DNA of 64,000 nucleotides from JAUIAI01 sp050633665 (GCA_050633665.1 JBOEGY010000001.1:1-64000), one strand, 5' to 3'; counted from the stretch's first letter, positions 42,337-51,380 are shown. Notes: generated by a model not told the origin, from the letters alone. A program made the numbers and translations.

Positions 42337-43150
42337 ATGTCCTGTCTTTCCCCCGCCGAATTCGTGACCAAAATGGTCGATGCCGGTGAATCGAAGTTGT
42401 TGATGTCTACTCGGGATACCTTGATCGACAAACGACCCGGCGCGACCTGGGACGGCATGTTCCGAAACGTGGCTTGCAATCAAGCGCCTGCAGCCACATA
42501 CATCTGGCGATAGACCAGGCGACAGGTCAGCAGGTAGTGCTAAAGACACCCTCGGTAGTTTTGCGGGAAAGTCCGGTTTTTCTGGACCGCTGCACGCTTG
42601 CTCCGCAGGCAGATCAGATCGTCGGTTCGCTGCAATACACAGCCCCTGAGTATTTTGTAGGAGAGGGCGGTTCACCCAAGTCTGACTTGTTTTCATTAGG
42701 GGTGCTGACTGATCAAATGTTAACCGGGAAACTGCCCTATGGACTGCAAATTCCAACGAATCGGTACGCACCGTGCGTCGAGAACTGCCGGGCTGGCTGG
42801 ACTCAGTACTGCGACAAGGCTTGCATCCACAGCGCCTGAAGCGCCAGGAAGCTCTTTCGGCATTTGTGCATGATCTGGAGTATCCGTCCAGACATCACTT
42901 GCACGCGCGGAGGGTTCCGCTTATCGAGCATGATCCGGTGCAATTCCGGCGCGGGCTTGCAGCGCTACTGGGTCTGGTGATTGTTTTTCCTTTGAAGCCG
43001 ACGCCCGCCCGGTGCCAGAGGCGGATTTCCCAGCTAGCGTGGTCGAGCAGATCAAAGCCAGCGCGACTTTTCTGGCGGGCATCAAAGCCAGCCGTCAGCG
43101 GCAATCGGGTTCAGTGGCCCCTCAGGCGTGTCGTCGGTAACGGCAACCGG
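42337..43150 (+). pseudogene. Decayed fusion: formate/nitrite transporter N-terminus plus protein kinase fragments
   Basis: A frame from the ATG at 42337 gives LSPAEFVTKMVDAGES and LLMSTRDTLI, which is the start of a FocA/NirC-type transporter, broken after about 30 residues. From about 42459, in another frame, come SSACSHIHLAIDQATGQQ and VVLKTPSV, the N-lobe start of the kinase/phosphatase that accompanies nitrate assimilation genes. The middle, including the catalytic loop and DFG, is missing. The reading resumes with IVGSLQYTAPEYF and SDLFSLGVLTDQMLTGKLPYG. A frameshift near 42770 leads to LPGWLDSVLRQGLHP and LSAFVHDLEYPSRHHL, then a hydrophobic tail. A further short piece (FPASVVEQIKASATFLAGIK, about 43024-43083) is unassigned. 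The region is non-functional as a transporter or kinase. Confidence 0.75.
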
Positions 43151-43203
43151 TAGTGCTCCGAATGCAGGAGCCAGGCCAACCGGACCCGGCGCTTTGTGCG
43201 GCA

Positions 43204-45072
43204 TTACGGGTTAAGGCTCTCAGCCAGGAATCCACCTGATTGCCGGGCCCATAATTGAGCATATAACCCGCCGGATTCCAGCAATAGATCATGTGGGCCT
43301 TGTTCGATGATTCGTCCTTCATCAATCACGATCAACCGATCCAGTTGGGCAATAGTACTTAGGCGGTGAGCGATGGCGATGACAGTCTTGCCGTGCATTA
43401 GCGTTGTGAGTTGCTCCTGAATGGCTGCCTCCACCTCGGAGTCCAGCGCCGAGGTGGCTTCATCCAGTACCAGGATAGGCGCGTCCTTCAGAATGACGCG
43501 GGCCAACGCGATTCGCTGGCGCTGTCCACCAGACAGTTTTACGCCGCGTTCGCCGGCATGGGCTTCAAACCCGCTGCGGCCTTGCCAGTCTCGTAAGCCG
43601 CCGATGAAATCTTCTGCCTGCGCTTGCCGGGATGCCTGCAGAATCTCATCTGCCGAGGCCTGCGGTCTACCGTAGCGAATATTGTCTGCGATTGAACGGT
43701 GTAGCAATGAGGTGTCTTGTGTGACCATGCCAATGGCGGCGCGAAGACTCTCCTGAGTGACTTCATTGATCGCTTGTTCGTCGATAGCGATAGAACCGTC
43801 ATCAACATCATGGAAACGCAACAGGAGATTGACCAGTGTTGATTTCCCCGCGCCGGAACGCCCAACGATACCGACGCGCTCTCCCGGCGCGATTGTCAGG
43901 CTAAAGTGGCTTAGAACCTGTTCGGTTGCGCCTGGGTAAGTGAACGACACTTCCTTGAAACGTACTTCGCCCCGGCTGACTTCCAGTTTCCTGGCGTCAG
44001 TCCGGTCGGTTAGTTGATTGGGCACGGCAATCGTTTGCATGCCTTCCTGAACCTGCCCGATATTTTCGAAAATGCCAGAGATTTCCCACGATACCCAACC
44101 GGCCATATTGGAAATCTGCCAGGCGAGTGGCAGTGCCATGGCAACCGTGCCAGCGTCGACGGTGCCGTTGACCCACAAGGTGATGCCTGTCGCGCCTGTC
44201 GACACAACCAGCAAGGCATTCATGCTTGCCAGAATCACCATGAACCGGGTAGACAAACGCATGTGGTCACTGACCCGGGCACGATGATCCCGCATCGCAT
44301 CGGCAACATAGGCATCTTCGTCTGCGGCGCGGGCGAACAACTTGACCGTCAGGATGTTGGCGTAACTATCGACAATGCGGCCAATCAGAGCAGAGTTTCC
44401 TTCAGAGGACCGGCGTGCTTTGTCGCGCATTCTGGGCACAAAATAGCGCAGGAATCCCAGGTAAAAGATGGCCCAGATGAGCATCGGAATAGCAAGGCGC
44501 CAGTCGGCCACAGCCAGAATGCCAAGCGCAGTAACACTGAAGGCGAGGATGTACCAGACGGCCCGTATCGATGCGGTGACGGTTTCCCGCAGTGAATACC
44601 CTGTTTGCATGACCCGGCTGGCAAGTCTTCCTGCAAAGTCATTCTGAAAAAAGGGCAGACTCTGGCGCACCACATGCCAATGACTCTGCCAGCGGACCAT
44701 CTGCGACACGCCAGGCACAACTGCGTTATGCCGGACCAGACTATCGAGCAGGATGACCAGCGGCCGACCAAAGAGAATTGTCACTGCGATGACTGCCAGG
44801 ACCGGCCATGCCTGTTCCAGCGCTGCGCGCCGGTCCGGGGATTCGACCAGGCGGACGAGTTGTCCGATCAATACCGGGACCAGGGTATCGATCAGGGCGA
44901 TTGCCAACGCCGTCACGAACATTGCGGCGAATACGCCTCGCGCCTGGCGAATGAAGTACCAGTAAAAAGCGAGTAGTCCGGCCGGTGGCGGGTGATCGCG
45001 CTGAGCCTCTGCGAGCGGGGCCGGCCCGGGAACGAGGTTTTCGAAGAGGCTGAACATAGAGCGCTTGGTCAT
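43204..45072 (-). CDS. ABC exporter, fused permease and ATPase
   Basis: This protein of 622 residues has an N-terminal six-helix ABC membrane domain (LLAFYWYFIRQARGVFAAMFV, GRLASRVMQTGYSLRETV) and a C-terminal ATPase with Walker A GIVGRSGAGKSTLVNLLLRF, Q-loop VTQDTSLLHRSI, signature LSGGQRQRIALAR and Walker B ILVLDEATSALDSE followed by the H-loop IAHRLST. It should work as a homodimer exporting lipid, peptide or drug. I start it at the ATG at 45072 (MTKRSMFSLF); the ATG at 45057 is equally possible. Longer starts would overlap the divergent gene at 45167. No accessory gene identifies the substrate. Confidence 0.92.
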   Translation of the reverse strand: MTKRSMFSLFENLVPGPAPLAEAQRDHPPPAGLLAFYWYFIRQARGVFAAMFVTALAIALIDTLVPVLIGQLVRLVESPDRRAALEQAWPVLAVIAVTILFGRPLVILLDSLVRHNAVVPGVSQMVRWQSHWHVVRQSLPFFQNDFAGRLASRVMQTGYSLRETVTASIRAVWYILAFSVTALGILAVADWRLAIPMLIWAIFYLGFLRYFVPRMRDKARRSSEGNSALIGRIVDSYANILTVKLFARAADEDAYVADAMRDHRARVSDHMRLSTRFMVILASMNALLVVSTGATGITLWVNGTVDAGTVAMALPLAWQISNMAGWVSWEISGIFENIGQVQEGMQTIAVPNQLTDRTDARKLEVSRGEVRFKEVSFTYPGATEQVLSHFSLTIAPGERVGIVGRSGAGKSTLVNLLLRFHDVDDGSIAIDEQAINEVTQESLRAAIGMVTQDTSLLHRSIADNIRYGRPQASADEILQASRQAQAEDFIGGLRDWQGRSGFEAHAGERGVKLSGGQRQRIALARVILKDAPILVLDEATSALDSEVEAAIQEQLTTLMHGKTVIAIAHRLSTIAQLDRLIVIDEGRIIEQGPHDLLLESGGLYAQLWARQSGGFLAESLNP

Positions 45073-45166
45073 CCGCAGATGATACGGGAGGACGGCTGAG
45101 CAGTAGTCAGCCACCGCTAAAGTCTGCCGTCCGGCTGCCGATAACCGGACAGATGAGGAGATTGCC

Positions 45167-45463
45167 ATGAATTTTTCAGTTGCATTGTCAGGGCTTAACG
45201 CCGCCACCCGCCGGATGGACGAGGCGGCTGTAGAAATCTCGCGTGCCGGAATACCGCCATCACAGCGGTCGGCTGAATCAGTGCCTGCAGAGGCAACACC
45301 CGTCGGGGCAGTGCCAGACAATACTGCCGTGGCCGGATTGCCCGATCCGGATCTTCCGGGTGCGATGGTGAGTCAAATAGCAGCGAGCGCTGCTTTCATG
45401 GCCAATGTCCAGTCTCTGCGCCGGACAGACGACAATATGGAAGCATTGTTGAAGCTGCGGTGA
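45167..45463 (+). CDS. Small flagellar-rod-like protein
   Basis: This 98-residue protein begins NFSVALSGLNAATRRMDEAAVEISRAG and ends AFMANVQSLRRTDDNMEALLKLR. These are the two coiled ends typical of flagellar rod/hook proteins (FlgC/FlgB-like), joined by a short proline- and alanine-rich linker instead of a globular middle. A GAGGAG site precedes the ATG. No flagellar genes are nearby, so it is an orphan with an unknown role. It is divergent from the ABC exporter and upstream of the GST gene. Confidence 0.7.
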   Translation: MNFSVALSGLNAATRRMDEAAVEISRAGIPPSQRSAESVPAEATPVGAVPDNTAVAGLPDPDLPGAMVSQIAASAAFMANVQSLRRTDDNMEALLKLR

Positions 45464-45526
45464 CAGTCTTGGCGATCCCACTAGAATGTCGATTCCAAAT
45501 CTATCGGCATCTATCCTGGGGGCGGC

Positions 45527-46222
45527 ATGGGACAAATCAAATTGCATTACTTCAAAGGCCGCGGCCGGGCGGAGACCACGCGGTGGATGCTGGCAGTCAA
45601 TCAGATTGATTTCATCAATGTACCGGTTGAATCTGCTGAATCACTGGCGGCGCTGAGAGCGACCGGCAAACTGCCGTTCGATCAGATGCCATTGCTGGAA
45701 ATCGACGGCCATTGCCTGAGTCAGTCAAGTGCAATGGTGCGCTATCTTGCCCGGCGGGGCGGTTATTACGGCAAGACTGATGAACAGGCTTTGTGGTGTG
45801 ACATGATCGCTGCGGCCACTGCCGATTTTGCCGAGACGGCAATGCAGGCTGCCTTTCAGTCCAGCCCCGATGTCGCTCATGCCGCGATGCAGGCTCGGTT
45901 CGATAAATTCGGCCCGCGGTTTGAGGCACGGCTTGAGCATCACGGAACCGGGTTCTGTTCCGGCCCGGAATTGACGTTCGCGGATGTCGTTCTGGCCGAA
46001 GCGCTCACGGAGTATCTTGAACGCATTCCCGGATTGCTTGAATCAACACCGCTATTGCGTCAGTTGCACCAGCACGTGCTGGCGCTTCCCGGTATCGCGG
46101 CCTATCTGGCCTCGCCGCAACGCTATCCACTCCCCGGCGATACCTACGTGATCAGCGCCGCCCGAGTCTTGGAGCGTGCGCTGCCCCCACATATGCCGCA
46201 GCCGAATCGTTTTGTTGCGTGA
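45527..46222 (+). CDS. Glutathione S-transferase family protein
   Basis: This protein of 231 residues has a thioredoxin-like N-terminal domain (IKLHYFKGRGRAETTRWML, LPFDQMPLLEIDGHCLSQSSAMVRYLARR) and an all-helical C-terminal domain with LTFADVVLAEALTEYLER. The Tyr in LHYFKGRGRAE and the QSSAM glutathione-binding segment resemble sigma-class enzymes. It conjugates or reduces substrates with glutathione; the substrate is not known. It follows the small flagellar-like gene by 63 bases and converges with the lipoprotein gene. Confidence 0.9.
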   Translation: MGQIKLHYFKGRGRAETTRWMLAVNQIDFINVPVESAESLAALRATGKLPFDQMPLLEIDGHCLSQSSAMVRYLARRGGYYGKTDEQALWCDMIAAATADFAETAMQAAFQSSPDVAHAAMQARFDKFGPRFEARLEHHGTGFCSGPELTFADVVLAEALTEYLERIPGLLESTPLLRQLHQHVLALPGIAAYLASPQRYPLPGDTYVISAARVLERALPPHMPQPNRFVA

Positions 46223-46230
46223 ACCGCCGG

Positions 46231-48024
46231 CTAATTGATCGGGGGCGGGTTTTGCCGTAGCTGAGCTGGCGTTAATGGTGGGTTAGGACCCTGGTAGTCG
46301 ACCCGAGCGTTGCTTATCGTTGCAAAATTAAACGATTGCCATTGCGGAGTCAGACGTTTGGAGCGGCTCAGGCCGGCGCCGGGCGGCAGCGCATCTTGCA
46401 CTGGAACTCCGACGTCCGGATAGTAGTCGGCTCCGCTTTGCAACATCCAGAATGCCTTGTCACGGTCATCGTTCTGGCTGGGGTCGTTGACGACCAGCCG
46501 CGCTTCAACCGTGGTAAACAGGGCTCTTATGTCACCGACGGCCCCGGCGATATTGATAACTCCCTGGGGCCAGACGCCGTGATAAGAATACGGCGAGGCG
46601 CGGTCTACGCGCAGACTGGTCGAGCCGTCCTGGCCGGTGATGGTGTCGACCGAATCGGAGGCATAGACAAGGTTCGACTTACTGGCCAGAAACCAACCTG
46701 TGCCGTCAGCCTGGCCGAGCAGTTTCCATTGGCCGGTATTTTTGCTGAGATACCAGGTGCGAGGGCGCCGCGTTTCAATGCGAACATTGTTCGCCGCATT
46801 GCCGACGCCTTCAAAAATAACAAACCATTGAATGAAGCCATTCCAGTATTCACAGTCTTTGTATTCCGCGCGGACAGAGCCTGAGTTCTGCCACCACTGG
46901 GGGGCATAACAGCCACGGGGATCAGCACCCATTGCGACCTGGCCCGGTACCTGATTGGTCGCCCAGAAAAATCCGGGAATGCCATCCAGTATGCCGTCGT
47001 TAGGCAGGCCCATGTCGTTGATAATCGTTTCGACTGAATTGGCTGCGCTCGCCGGTGTGGCGATAATCGGATCATCTTGTTTGACCGGAGCCGGTGTGAT
47101 CGGATCGGCTGGCGTGGCGACGACAACCGGTGGCGTAGACACACCGGATTGAATCCGGGCCGTGATTGGCATTGTTGTCTGACCGGCGTCATTGTTGGCG
47201 ACCAGAACGAGGGAGCGCGAGGTTTCCGCTGAGTTCCAGCCGCTGGTGTCAATTTGAAGTTGGTATTGTCCGTGAGCGCCTGCGTAGCTCACTTGTGCCC
47301 ATGATTGATTCGTCCACGACTGATAGCCGCCGCTGGATCTCGGCGTACCGCTAATAGAAAAACCAGTCAGGTTATTCGAGTTGTCCGCCAGAACGCTGAG
47401 TTGCGGTGCGGCTGTTAGCGTTGGTTTGCCATTGGTTCCGCTGACAGTGGCCGGAGCGCTTGCCACGGGGGCTGGAGCCGGTATGGGCAGCGTTGGCGTG
47501 ACCGGTGCGGGGACGGCGACGGGCGAGGGCGGCGGCGTAGGGGCCGGGGAAGCTGCGGCTGTTGCAATCGCCCGCACTGTCAAAATGGTTTGGCCCGCGT
47601 CATTATTGGCAATGAGCTGGAAAGTGCGGAAGGTTTCGGCGTTACTCCAGCCGCTGGTGTCGATGGTCACCCGGTACAAGCCGAGCCCGCCGCGATAACT
47701 GACCCTGGCCCAGGCTACGTTTGTCCAACTCTGATGGCCACCGCTGGCGCGTTGCGGCCCGCTGATGACGAAATCGTAAGTATTGTTGGTGCTGCCGGGT
47801 AACACCGAAATCGCGCTAGCGGCGATCAGTGTGGGTTTGCCTCCGGAGCCGTTGATAGTTGCCGGCGTGAGTACTGCGCTGTCTGAAGCAACAGCACTTG
47901 TGTCTTTAGTGGCTGCACCGGTTTGATGTATTCCTGTATCACTACCGTTATCACCACATGCTGAAACCAGCAGGGCGATGGCGATTGTCAGACTTTGGTT
48001 TTTTCTTACTGCTGTTTGAGGCAC
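46231..48024 (-). CDS. Large lipoprotein with two tandem Ig-like repeats
   Basis: This 597-residue protein starts with a lipoprotein signal peptide (lipobox SAC-GDN, Cys23). Two homologous repeats of about 90-100 residues follow. Each begins G-KPTL-AAP/S-LSVL (about 62-155 and 195-290) and carries SGGxQSWTNxxWAxVSY and TIDTSGW motifs. A proline-rich linker (about 158-190) and a C-terminal domain of about 290 residues follow, rich in Trp/Tyr (FFWATNQVPGQVAMGADPRG, WWQNSGSVRAEYKDCEYWNG). The C-terminal part is reminiscent of extracellular carbohydrate-binding or lyase-like modules, but I recognise no catalytic family. It is likely anchored in the outer membrane. Its gene converges with the GST gene (8-base gap). 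Confidence 0.8.
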   Translation of the reverse strand: MPQTAVRKNQSLTIAIALLVSACGDNGSDTGIHQTGAATKDTSAVASDSAVLTPATINGSGGKPTLIAASAISVLPGSTNNTYDFVISGPQRASGGHQSWTNVAWARVSYRGGLGLYRVTIDTSGWSNAETFRTFQLIANNDAGQTILTVRAIATAAASPAPTPPPSPVAVPAPVTPTLPIPAPAPVASAPATVSGTNGKPTLTAAPQLSVLADNSNNLTGFSISGTPRSSGGYQSWTNQSWAQVSYAGAHGQYQLQIDTSGWNSAETSRSLVLVANNDAGQTTMPITARIQSGVSTPPVVVATPADPITPAPVKQDDPIIATPASAANSVETIINDMGLPNDGILDGIPGFFWATNQVPGQVAMGADPRGCYAPQWWQNSGSVRAEYKDCEYWNGFIQWFVIFEGVGNAANNVRIETRRPRTWYLSKNTGQWKLLGQADGTGWFLASKSNLVYASDSVDTITGQDGSTSLRVDRASPYSYHGVWPQGVINIAGAVGDIRALFTTVEARLVVNDPSQNDDRDKAFWMLQSGADYYPDVGVPVQDALPPGAGLSRSKRLTPQWQSFNFATISNARVDYQGPNPPLTPAQLRQNPPPIN

Positions 48025-48447
48025 GTGCGGTTACCGTCTCTGAGTGGTTGACTTGGCACTACGTTATTCATTTGATCAAAGCGAGACGATGCAACTACGC
48101 TGAGCGGGTGTTATGAAATGATGAGTGAGTCGTTGATGTTGTAGGAAGATTAGCGAGCTGAATCAGATGAATAAAAGTGGTGTTTTCGGCGCGCTATTAA
48201 TAGGTTTTTTTCCTTTATACCTGCCAATTTTCGCGGCGCGTGGAACTGGCGGGTATAAGTGATGTAGATCAGTAAGTGGTCTTGTTTAGTAGCACTTGCT
48301 TACGTGTTGGCGCGCTGTGTCGCATCGAATTCAACCGGTTCGCTCAGGCCTCTAAGTGACAAACGCGTTTGTCGTGCGGCGGGACTATACTCAGCAGTCA
48401 ACATCCAATAATGAATTTCTTCAGACAAAAACAGACGGAGACCAATC
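48025..48447. other. Intergenic region with an 11-bp inverted repeat
   Basis: The 420 bases between the lipoprotein gene (minus) and the EthD gene (plus) hold no frame with recognisable content. TATACCTGCCA (48216-48226) and TGGCGGGTATA (48247-48257) pair over 11 positions with one mismatch, around a 20-base loop. There is no T-run on either side, so it is not a simple terminator. The divergent promoters of both neighbours must lie here. Confidence 0.45.
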
Positions 48448-48762
48448 ATGATTAAAGTCAGTGTGATGTACCCAAATACCCCGGGCGCCCGATTCGATCA
48501 CGACTATTACCGTGATAGCCATATGCCGATGGTTGCCGAAAAGATGGGTGACGCCTGCGTCAAATACACGGTCGACAAGGGAATCGGCGGTGGCGAGCCG
48601 GGCGCGCCAGCAACCTATATTGGCATCGGTCACATCTATGCCGATTCAGTCGAGTCTTTTCAGGCTGGGTTCGGCCCGCATGCGAAAGAGATCCTTGGTG
48701 ATATCCCCAACTACACTGACCTGGCGCCAGTGATGCAGATTAGCGAAGTGATCGTGGATTAA
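48448..48762 (+). CDS. EthD family protein
   Basis: This 104-residue protein is a single dimeric ferredoxin-like domain of the EthD type: IKVSVMYPNTPGARFDHDYYRDSHMPMVAEKMG, and a C-terminal IGHIYADSVESFQAGFGPHAKEILGDIPNYTD. The HMP segment is the common active-site region of this family. EthD members are monooxygenase or decarboxylase-like proteins of mostly unknown function. It starts 9 bases before the alkyltransferase gene, with which it is likely cotranscribed. Confidence 0.9.
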   Translation: MIKVSVMYPNTPGARFDHDYYRDSHMPMVAEKMGDACVKYTVDKGIGGGEPGAPATYIGIGHIYADSVESFQAGFGPHAKEILGDIPNYTDLAPVMQISEVIVD

Positions 48763-48771
48763 CCAGCGGCG

Positions 48772-49284
48772 ATGAACCGGCTTTACTACCAACTCATGTC
48801 GAGTCCGGTGGGGCAATTCCTGGTAGCCGGTACAGACCAGGCGTTGCACTTCACCGGGTTTGAGGGTGGGCGCCAGCAAGCCTGGCCTCGCGATACCTGG
48901 ATCAATGATTCGGCCCCGCTGCGGTTTGCGCTGGATCAGTTCGAATCATATTTTGATCGCGAGCCGGTGGTGTTTGATATGCCGCTTGTAATTCACGGGA
49001 CGCCATTTCAGAACAAGGTATGGCACGCGCTGCAGCAGATTGAATACGGGCAGACTGCTTCTTACGGGGAAGTCGCCCGAATGATTGGCAGGCCGACCGC
49101 CAGCCGGGCTGTCGGGGCTGCCAACGGTGCTAATCCGTTACCTGTTGTTGTGCCTTGTCACAGGGTAATTGGCGCAGATGCAGGCTTAACCGGCTTTGGT
49201 GGCGGGCTCGCAGCCAAAAGGGTGCTGCTGGAATTGGAAGGGATCAGCGTCGCACCGGAGCAGCAACCGTTGTTTCCTTTTTAG
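48772..49284 (+). CDS. ogt: Methylated-DNA-[protein]-cysteine S-methyltransferase (Ogt-type)
   Basis: This 170-residue protein has the suicidal repair active site PCHRVIG (128-134, Cys129 as the acceptor) and the DNA-binding helix-turn-helix segment GQTASYGEVARMIGRPTASRAVG (93-115) with the arginine finger. It removes alkyl groups from O6-alkylguanine to its own cysteine, one time only. No AraC-like or AlkA domain is fused, so this is the Ogt form. It follows the EthD gene by 9 bases and overlaps the 3' end of the gene on the other strand. Confidence 0.95.
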   Translation: MNRLYYQLMSSPVGQFLVAGTDQALHFTGFEGGRQQAWPRDTWINDSAPLRFALDQFESYFDREPVVFDMPLVIHGTPFQNKVWHALQQIEYGQTASYGEVARMIGRPTASRAVGAANGANPLPVVVPCHRVIGADAGLTGFGGGLAAKRVLLELEGISVAPEQQPLFPF

Positions 49285-49646
49285 CGGGTGATCGGCGTGG
49301 CCCGGCCGGGCGCGGATGTGGTTTGTAACCGGTCCAGCAGCGGCCCGCCTCGTTCCCGGGAAACCGGAGCAACCTGAAACTGATCATTTCCTGTGCGCGA
49401 GTCCGGTATTGACGATTTCACATCGAAGCGGGTGGGCTGGCTGGAAGAGTTCACATCGGTTTGCTGTTGCTTGCCAGACCAGTCCGTCTTGGTATTGAAA
49501 GTGGCACCATTGCCGGCAGGCTGGCTCAGCTGATTGTTTCGCTGAGCGAAAACCGGTGTGTCAAGCGACACCAGGGCGAGGCCCAGGACCAGCCCGAAAC
49601 ACAATCGGCCACTGAAAGTCGTTTGGTCTGTCGCGATGTGGTTCAT
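49281..49646 (-). CDS. Small exported hypothetical protein
   Basis: This 121-residue protein has a Sec signal peptide (cleavage near PVFA-QR at about residue 35). The mature part is low in hydrophobic residues and rich in Asn, Gln, Ser and Thr (NNQLSQPAGNGATFNTKTDW, SGKQQQTDVNSSSQPTRF), so it looks unstructured. No cysteine or domain is recognised. A GAGAG site precedes the ATG. It overlaps ogt tail to tail by 4 bases. Function unknown. Confidence 0.7.
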   Translation of the reverse strand: MNHIATDQTTFSGRLCFGLVLGLALVSLDTPVFAQRNNQLSQPAGNGATFNTKTDWSGKQQQTDVNSSSQPTRFDVKSSIPDSRTGNDQFQVAPVSRERGGPLLDRLQTTSAPGRATPITR

Positions 49647-49703
49647 AAGAAATCTCTCGTTGAATTGCCGTATTCAATCTTAACCCGGAGCCCGGTATGG
49701 TGG

Positions 49704-50504
49704 TCAGGTGTCGATTTCGACGACGACCTTGCCCAGGCCCGCGACCCGATATTCGACAGAATCCCCTGGTGTTGCGACTCGTGTCTTCAGAGCGCTGCCC
49801 GTCATGATGATCTCGCCGCGCCTGAGCCGTCGGCCCTGACGGCTCAGGTGCCGGGCGATCCAGGCCAGTCCGTTTAAAGGGTGTCCCATTGAGTCACCAG
49901 TTTTGCCTTGATCTAGCTGCTCGCCGTTTATCCAGAGTTGCGAATCGCATTCGGCCAGGTTGAGGTCGCGCCATTGCAGGTTCTTTTCGCCCTGAACCGC
50001 ACCGACGCACCAGCATCGGTCGGTGAGAATAGAGGCGGCGTCAAGCTGGGTGTAGTCGGCGTTCCGGTCTTCGATCAGCTCGAATGCCGGCATGCAGGCG
50101 TGGACGTATGGCGCGATAGTGTCCCGGGTCCAGTCATCCCTGCCTTCCGGAACGTCATCGCCGAGTTCAACCGCAATTTCGAACTCAAGACCCAGGCGAG
50201 CAAAGTCGCTGGCCTTGACGCGATAGCCCGATGAATAGAGCTGACTCTTGAAGATGGCGCCATAGGCCGGCTCGGTAACGCCGCATAGCTGCTGGACGGC
50301 CTGTGAGGTCAACGCAATCTTGTGGCCTCCCAGTGGTCCAAGGCCGCCTTCCGAGGAAAACAGGCGGTAGACCTCATCCTGAATCCGGTAAGCCTGTTCG
50401 AGGCTGGCTGGCTTGTTATCTCCGGTAAGCGGCTCAAACCTGTCGCGGCGCTGACCGGCAGCGAAAATCTCCGCTGCGATTCGGTGAATGTCGTGCTCTT
50501 GCAA
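49704..50504 (-). CDS. 2-keto-4-pentenoate hydratase-like protein (MhpD/fumarylacetoacetate hydrolase superfamily)
   Basis: This protein of about 266 residues has the hydratase/decarboxylase pattern: LTGDNKPASLEQAYRIQDEVYRL, GGHKIALTSQAVQ, a long LEFEIAVELGDDVP with the metal-binding acidic residues, and HPLNGLAWIARHLS near the end. It likely hydrates a 2-hydroxypenta-2,4-dienoate or decarboxylates an oxalocrotonate. I start it at a TTG at 50504, 8 bases after GGAG; the frame is open further upstream without conserved sequence and would overlap the divergent gene. It fits with the neighbouring dienelactone hydrolase as a small aromatic-catabolism pair. Confidence 0.85.
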   Translation of the reverse strand: MQEHDIHRIAAEIFAAGQRRDRFEPLTGDNKPASLEQAYRIQDEVYRLFSSEGGLGPLGGHKIALTSQAVQQLCGVTEPAYGAIFKSQLYSSGYRVKASDFARLGLEFEIAVELGDDVPEGRDDWTRDTIAPYVHACMPAFELIEDRNADYTQLDAASILTDRCWCVGAVQGEKNLQWRDLNLAECDSQLWINGEQLDQGKTGDSMGHPLNGLAWIARHLSRQGRRLRRGEIIMTGSALKTRVATPGDSVEYRVAGLGKVVVEIDT

Positions 50505-50627
50505 ACTAGTCTCCGGTGGGTGTCGGTAAGCATAACCGATGGCTACCAGAGCCCTCGATCTGTTGATCCGGCAGACTGCGATATTGTGCGTGCTTGAATT
50601 TCCCAACAACCAGCAGCGGAGACTTGC

Positions 50628-51380
50628 ATGATCGAGCAGGAAATAGAACTCAAAACCGCCGAAGGCGTACTGGATACTTTTATCGTTCGCCCCGATGAGG
50701 GCGGGCCGCATCCGGCGATCATTATTTATATGGACGCCCCTGGAATCCGGCAAGAGTTGCGTGATATGGCAAGCCGTCTGGCCACGGCCGGTTATGTTGT
50801 TGCGTTGCCGAATCTTTACTACCGCATCGGTACCGAGGGCAATTACGGGTATGCGCTGGACCAGATTCGGACCGATGACGCCCAGTTAAAACGCATGCAC
50901 GATTGCCGGATGTCGCTGAGCAATGCCGGTGTTGTGGCGGACACGAGTCATCTGCTCAAGGCGCTGGCCGCTCACCCCGGCGTAGCGCCGGGGCCAATCG
51001 GCTGCGTCGGGTATTGCATGAGTGGATCATTCGTGGTGGCTGTCGCCGCTGAGTTCGGAAAACAGATCGCTGCTATCGCGTCGTTTTATGGCGTCGGCAT
51101 TATCACGGATGCGCCTGACTCGCCGCATTTACGGGCAGGCGAGGTAAGCGCTCAAACCTACCTCGCGTTTGCCTCGGACGACCCCTGGGTGCCGGCGACC
51201 GTGCTGGAGGAATTGCCGGGCATTATTGAGAAGACAGCTTGGCCGGCCCGGATAGAAATCTATCCTGATACGGGCCATGGTTTCGCATTCCCGCAGCGCA
51301 CCGAATTCAACCGCACCGCCGGTGAGCGTCACTGGGAGCGTATTTTTTCCTTGATGAAAAAAAACCTGGTTGGCTCATAG
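50628..51380 (+). CDS. Dienelactone hydrolase family protein
   Basis: This 250-residue alpha/beta hydrolase has the nucleophile elbow GCVGYCMSGSF with Cys130 (a cysteine nucleophile is typical of dienelactone hydrolases) and the catalytic His in DTGHGFAFPQR near 223, with an Asp in AFASDDPWVP. It hydrolyses lactones or thioester-like substrates from ring cleavage. It is divergent from the hydratase gene, with 123 bases between. The C-terminus ends in basic KKN. No signal peptide is seen. Confidence 0.9.
   Translation: MIEQEIELKTAEGVLDTFIVRPDEGGPHPAIIIYMDAPGIRQELRDMASRLATAGYVVALPNLYYRIGTEGNYGYALDQIRTDDAQLKRMHDCRMSLSNAGVVADTSHLLKALAAHPGVAPGPIGCVGYCMSGSFVVAVAAEFGKQIAAIASFYGVGIITDAPDSPHLRAGEVSAQTYLAFASDDPWVPATVLEELPGIIEKTAWPARIEIYPDTGHGFAFPQRTEFNRTAGERHWERIFSLMKKNLVGS

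Noticed and set aside
46336..46884. 182-codon open frame on the plus strand within the lipoprotein gene
   Set aside because: It is antisense to a gene with a clear signal peptide and repeats; no recognisable features.
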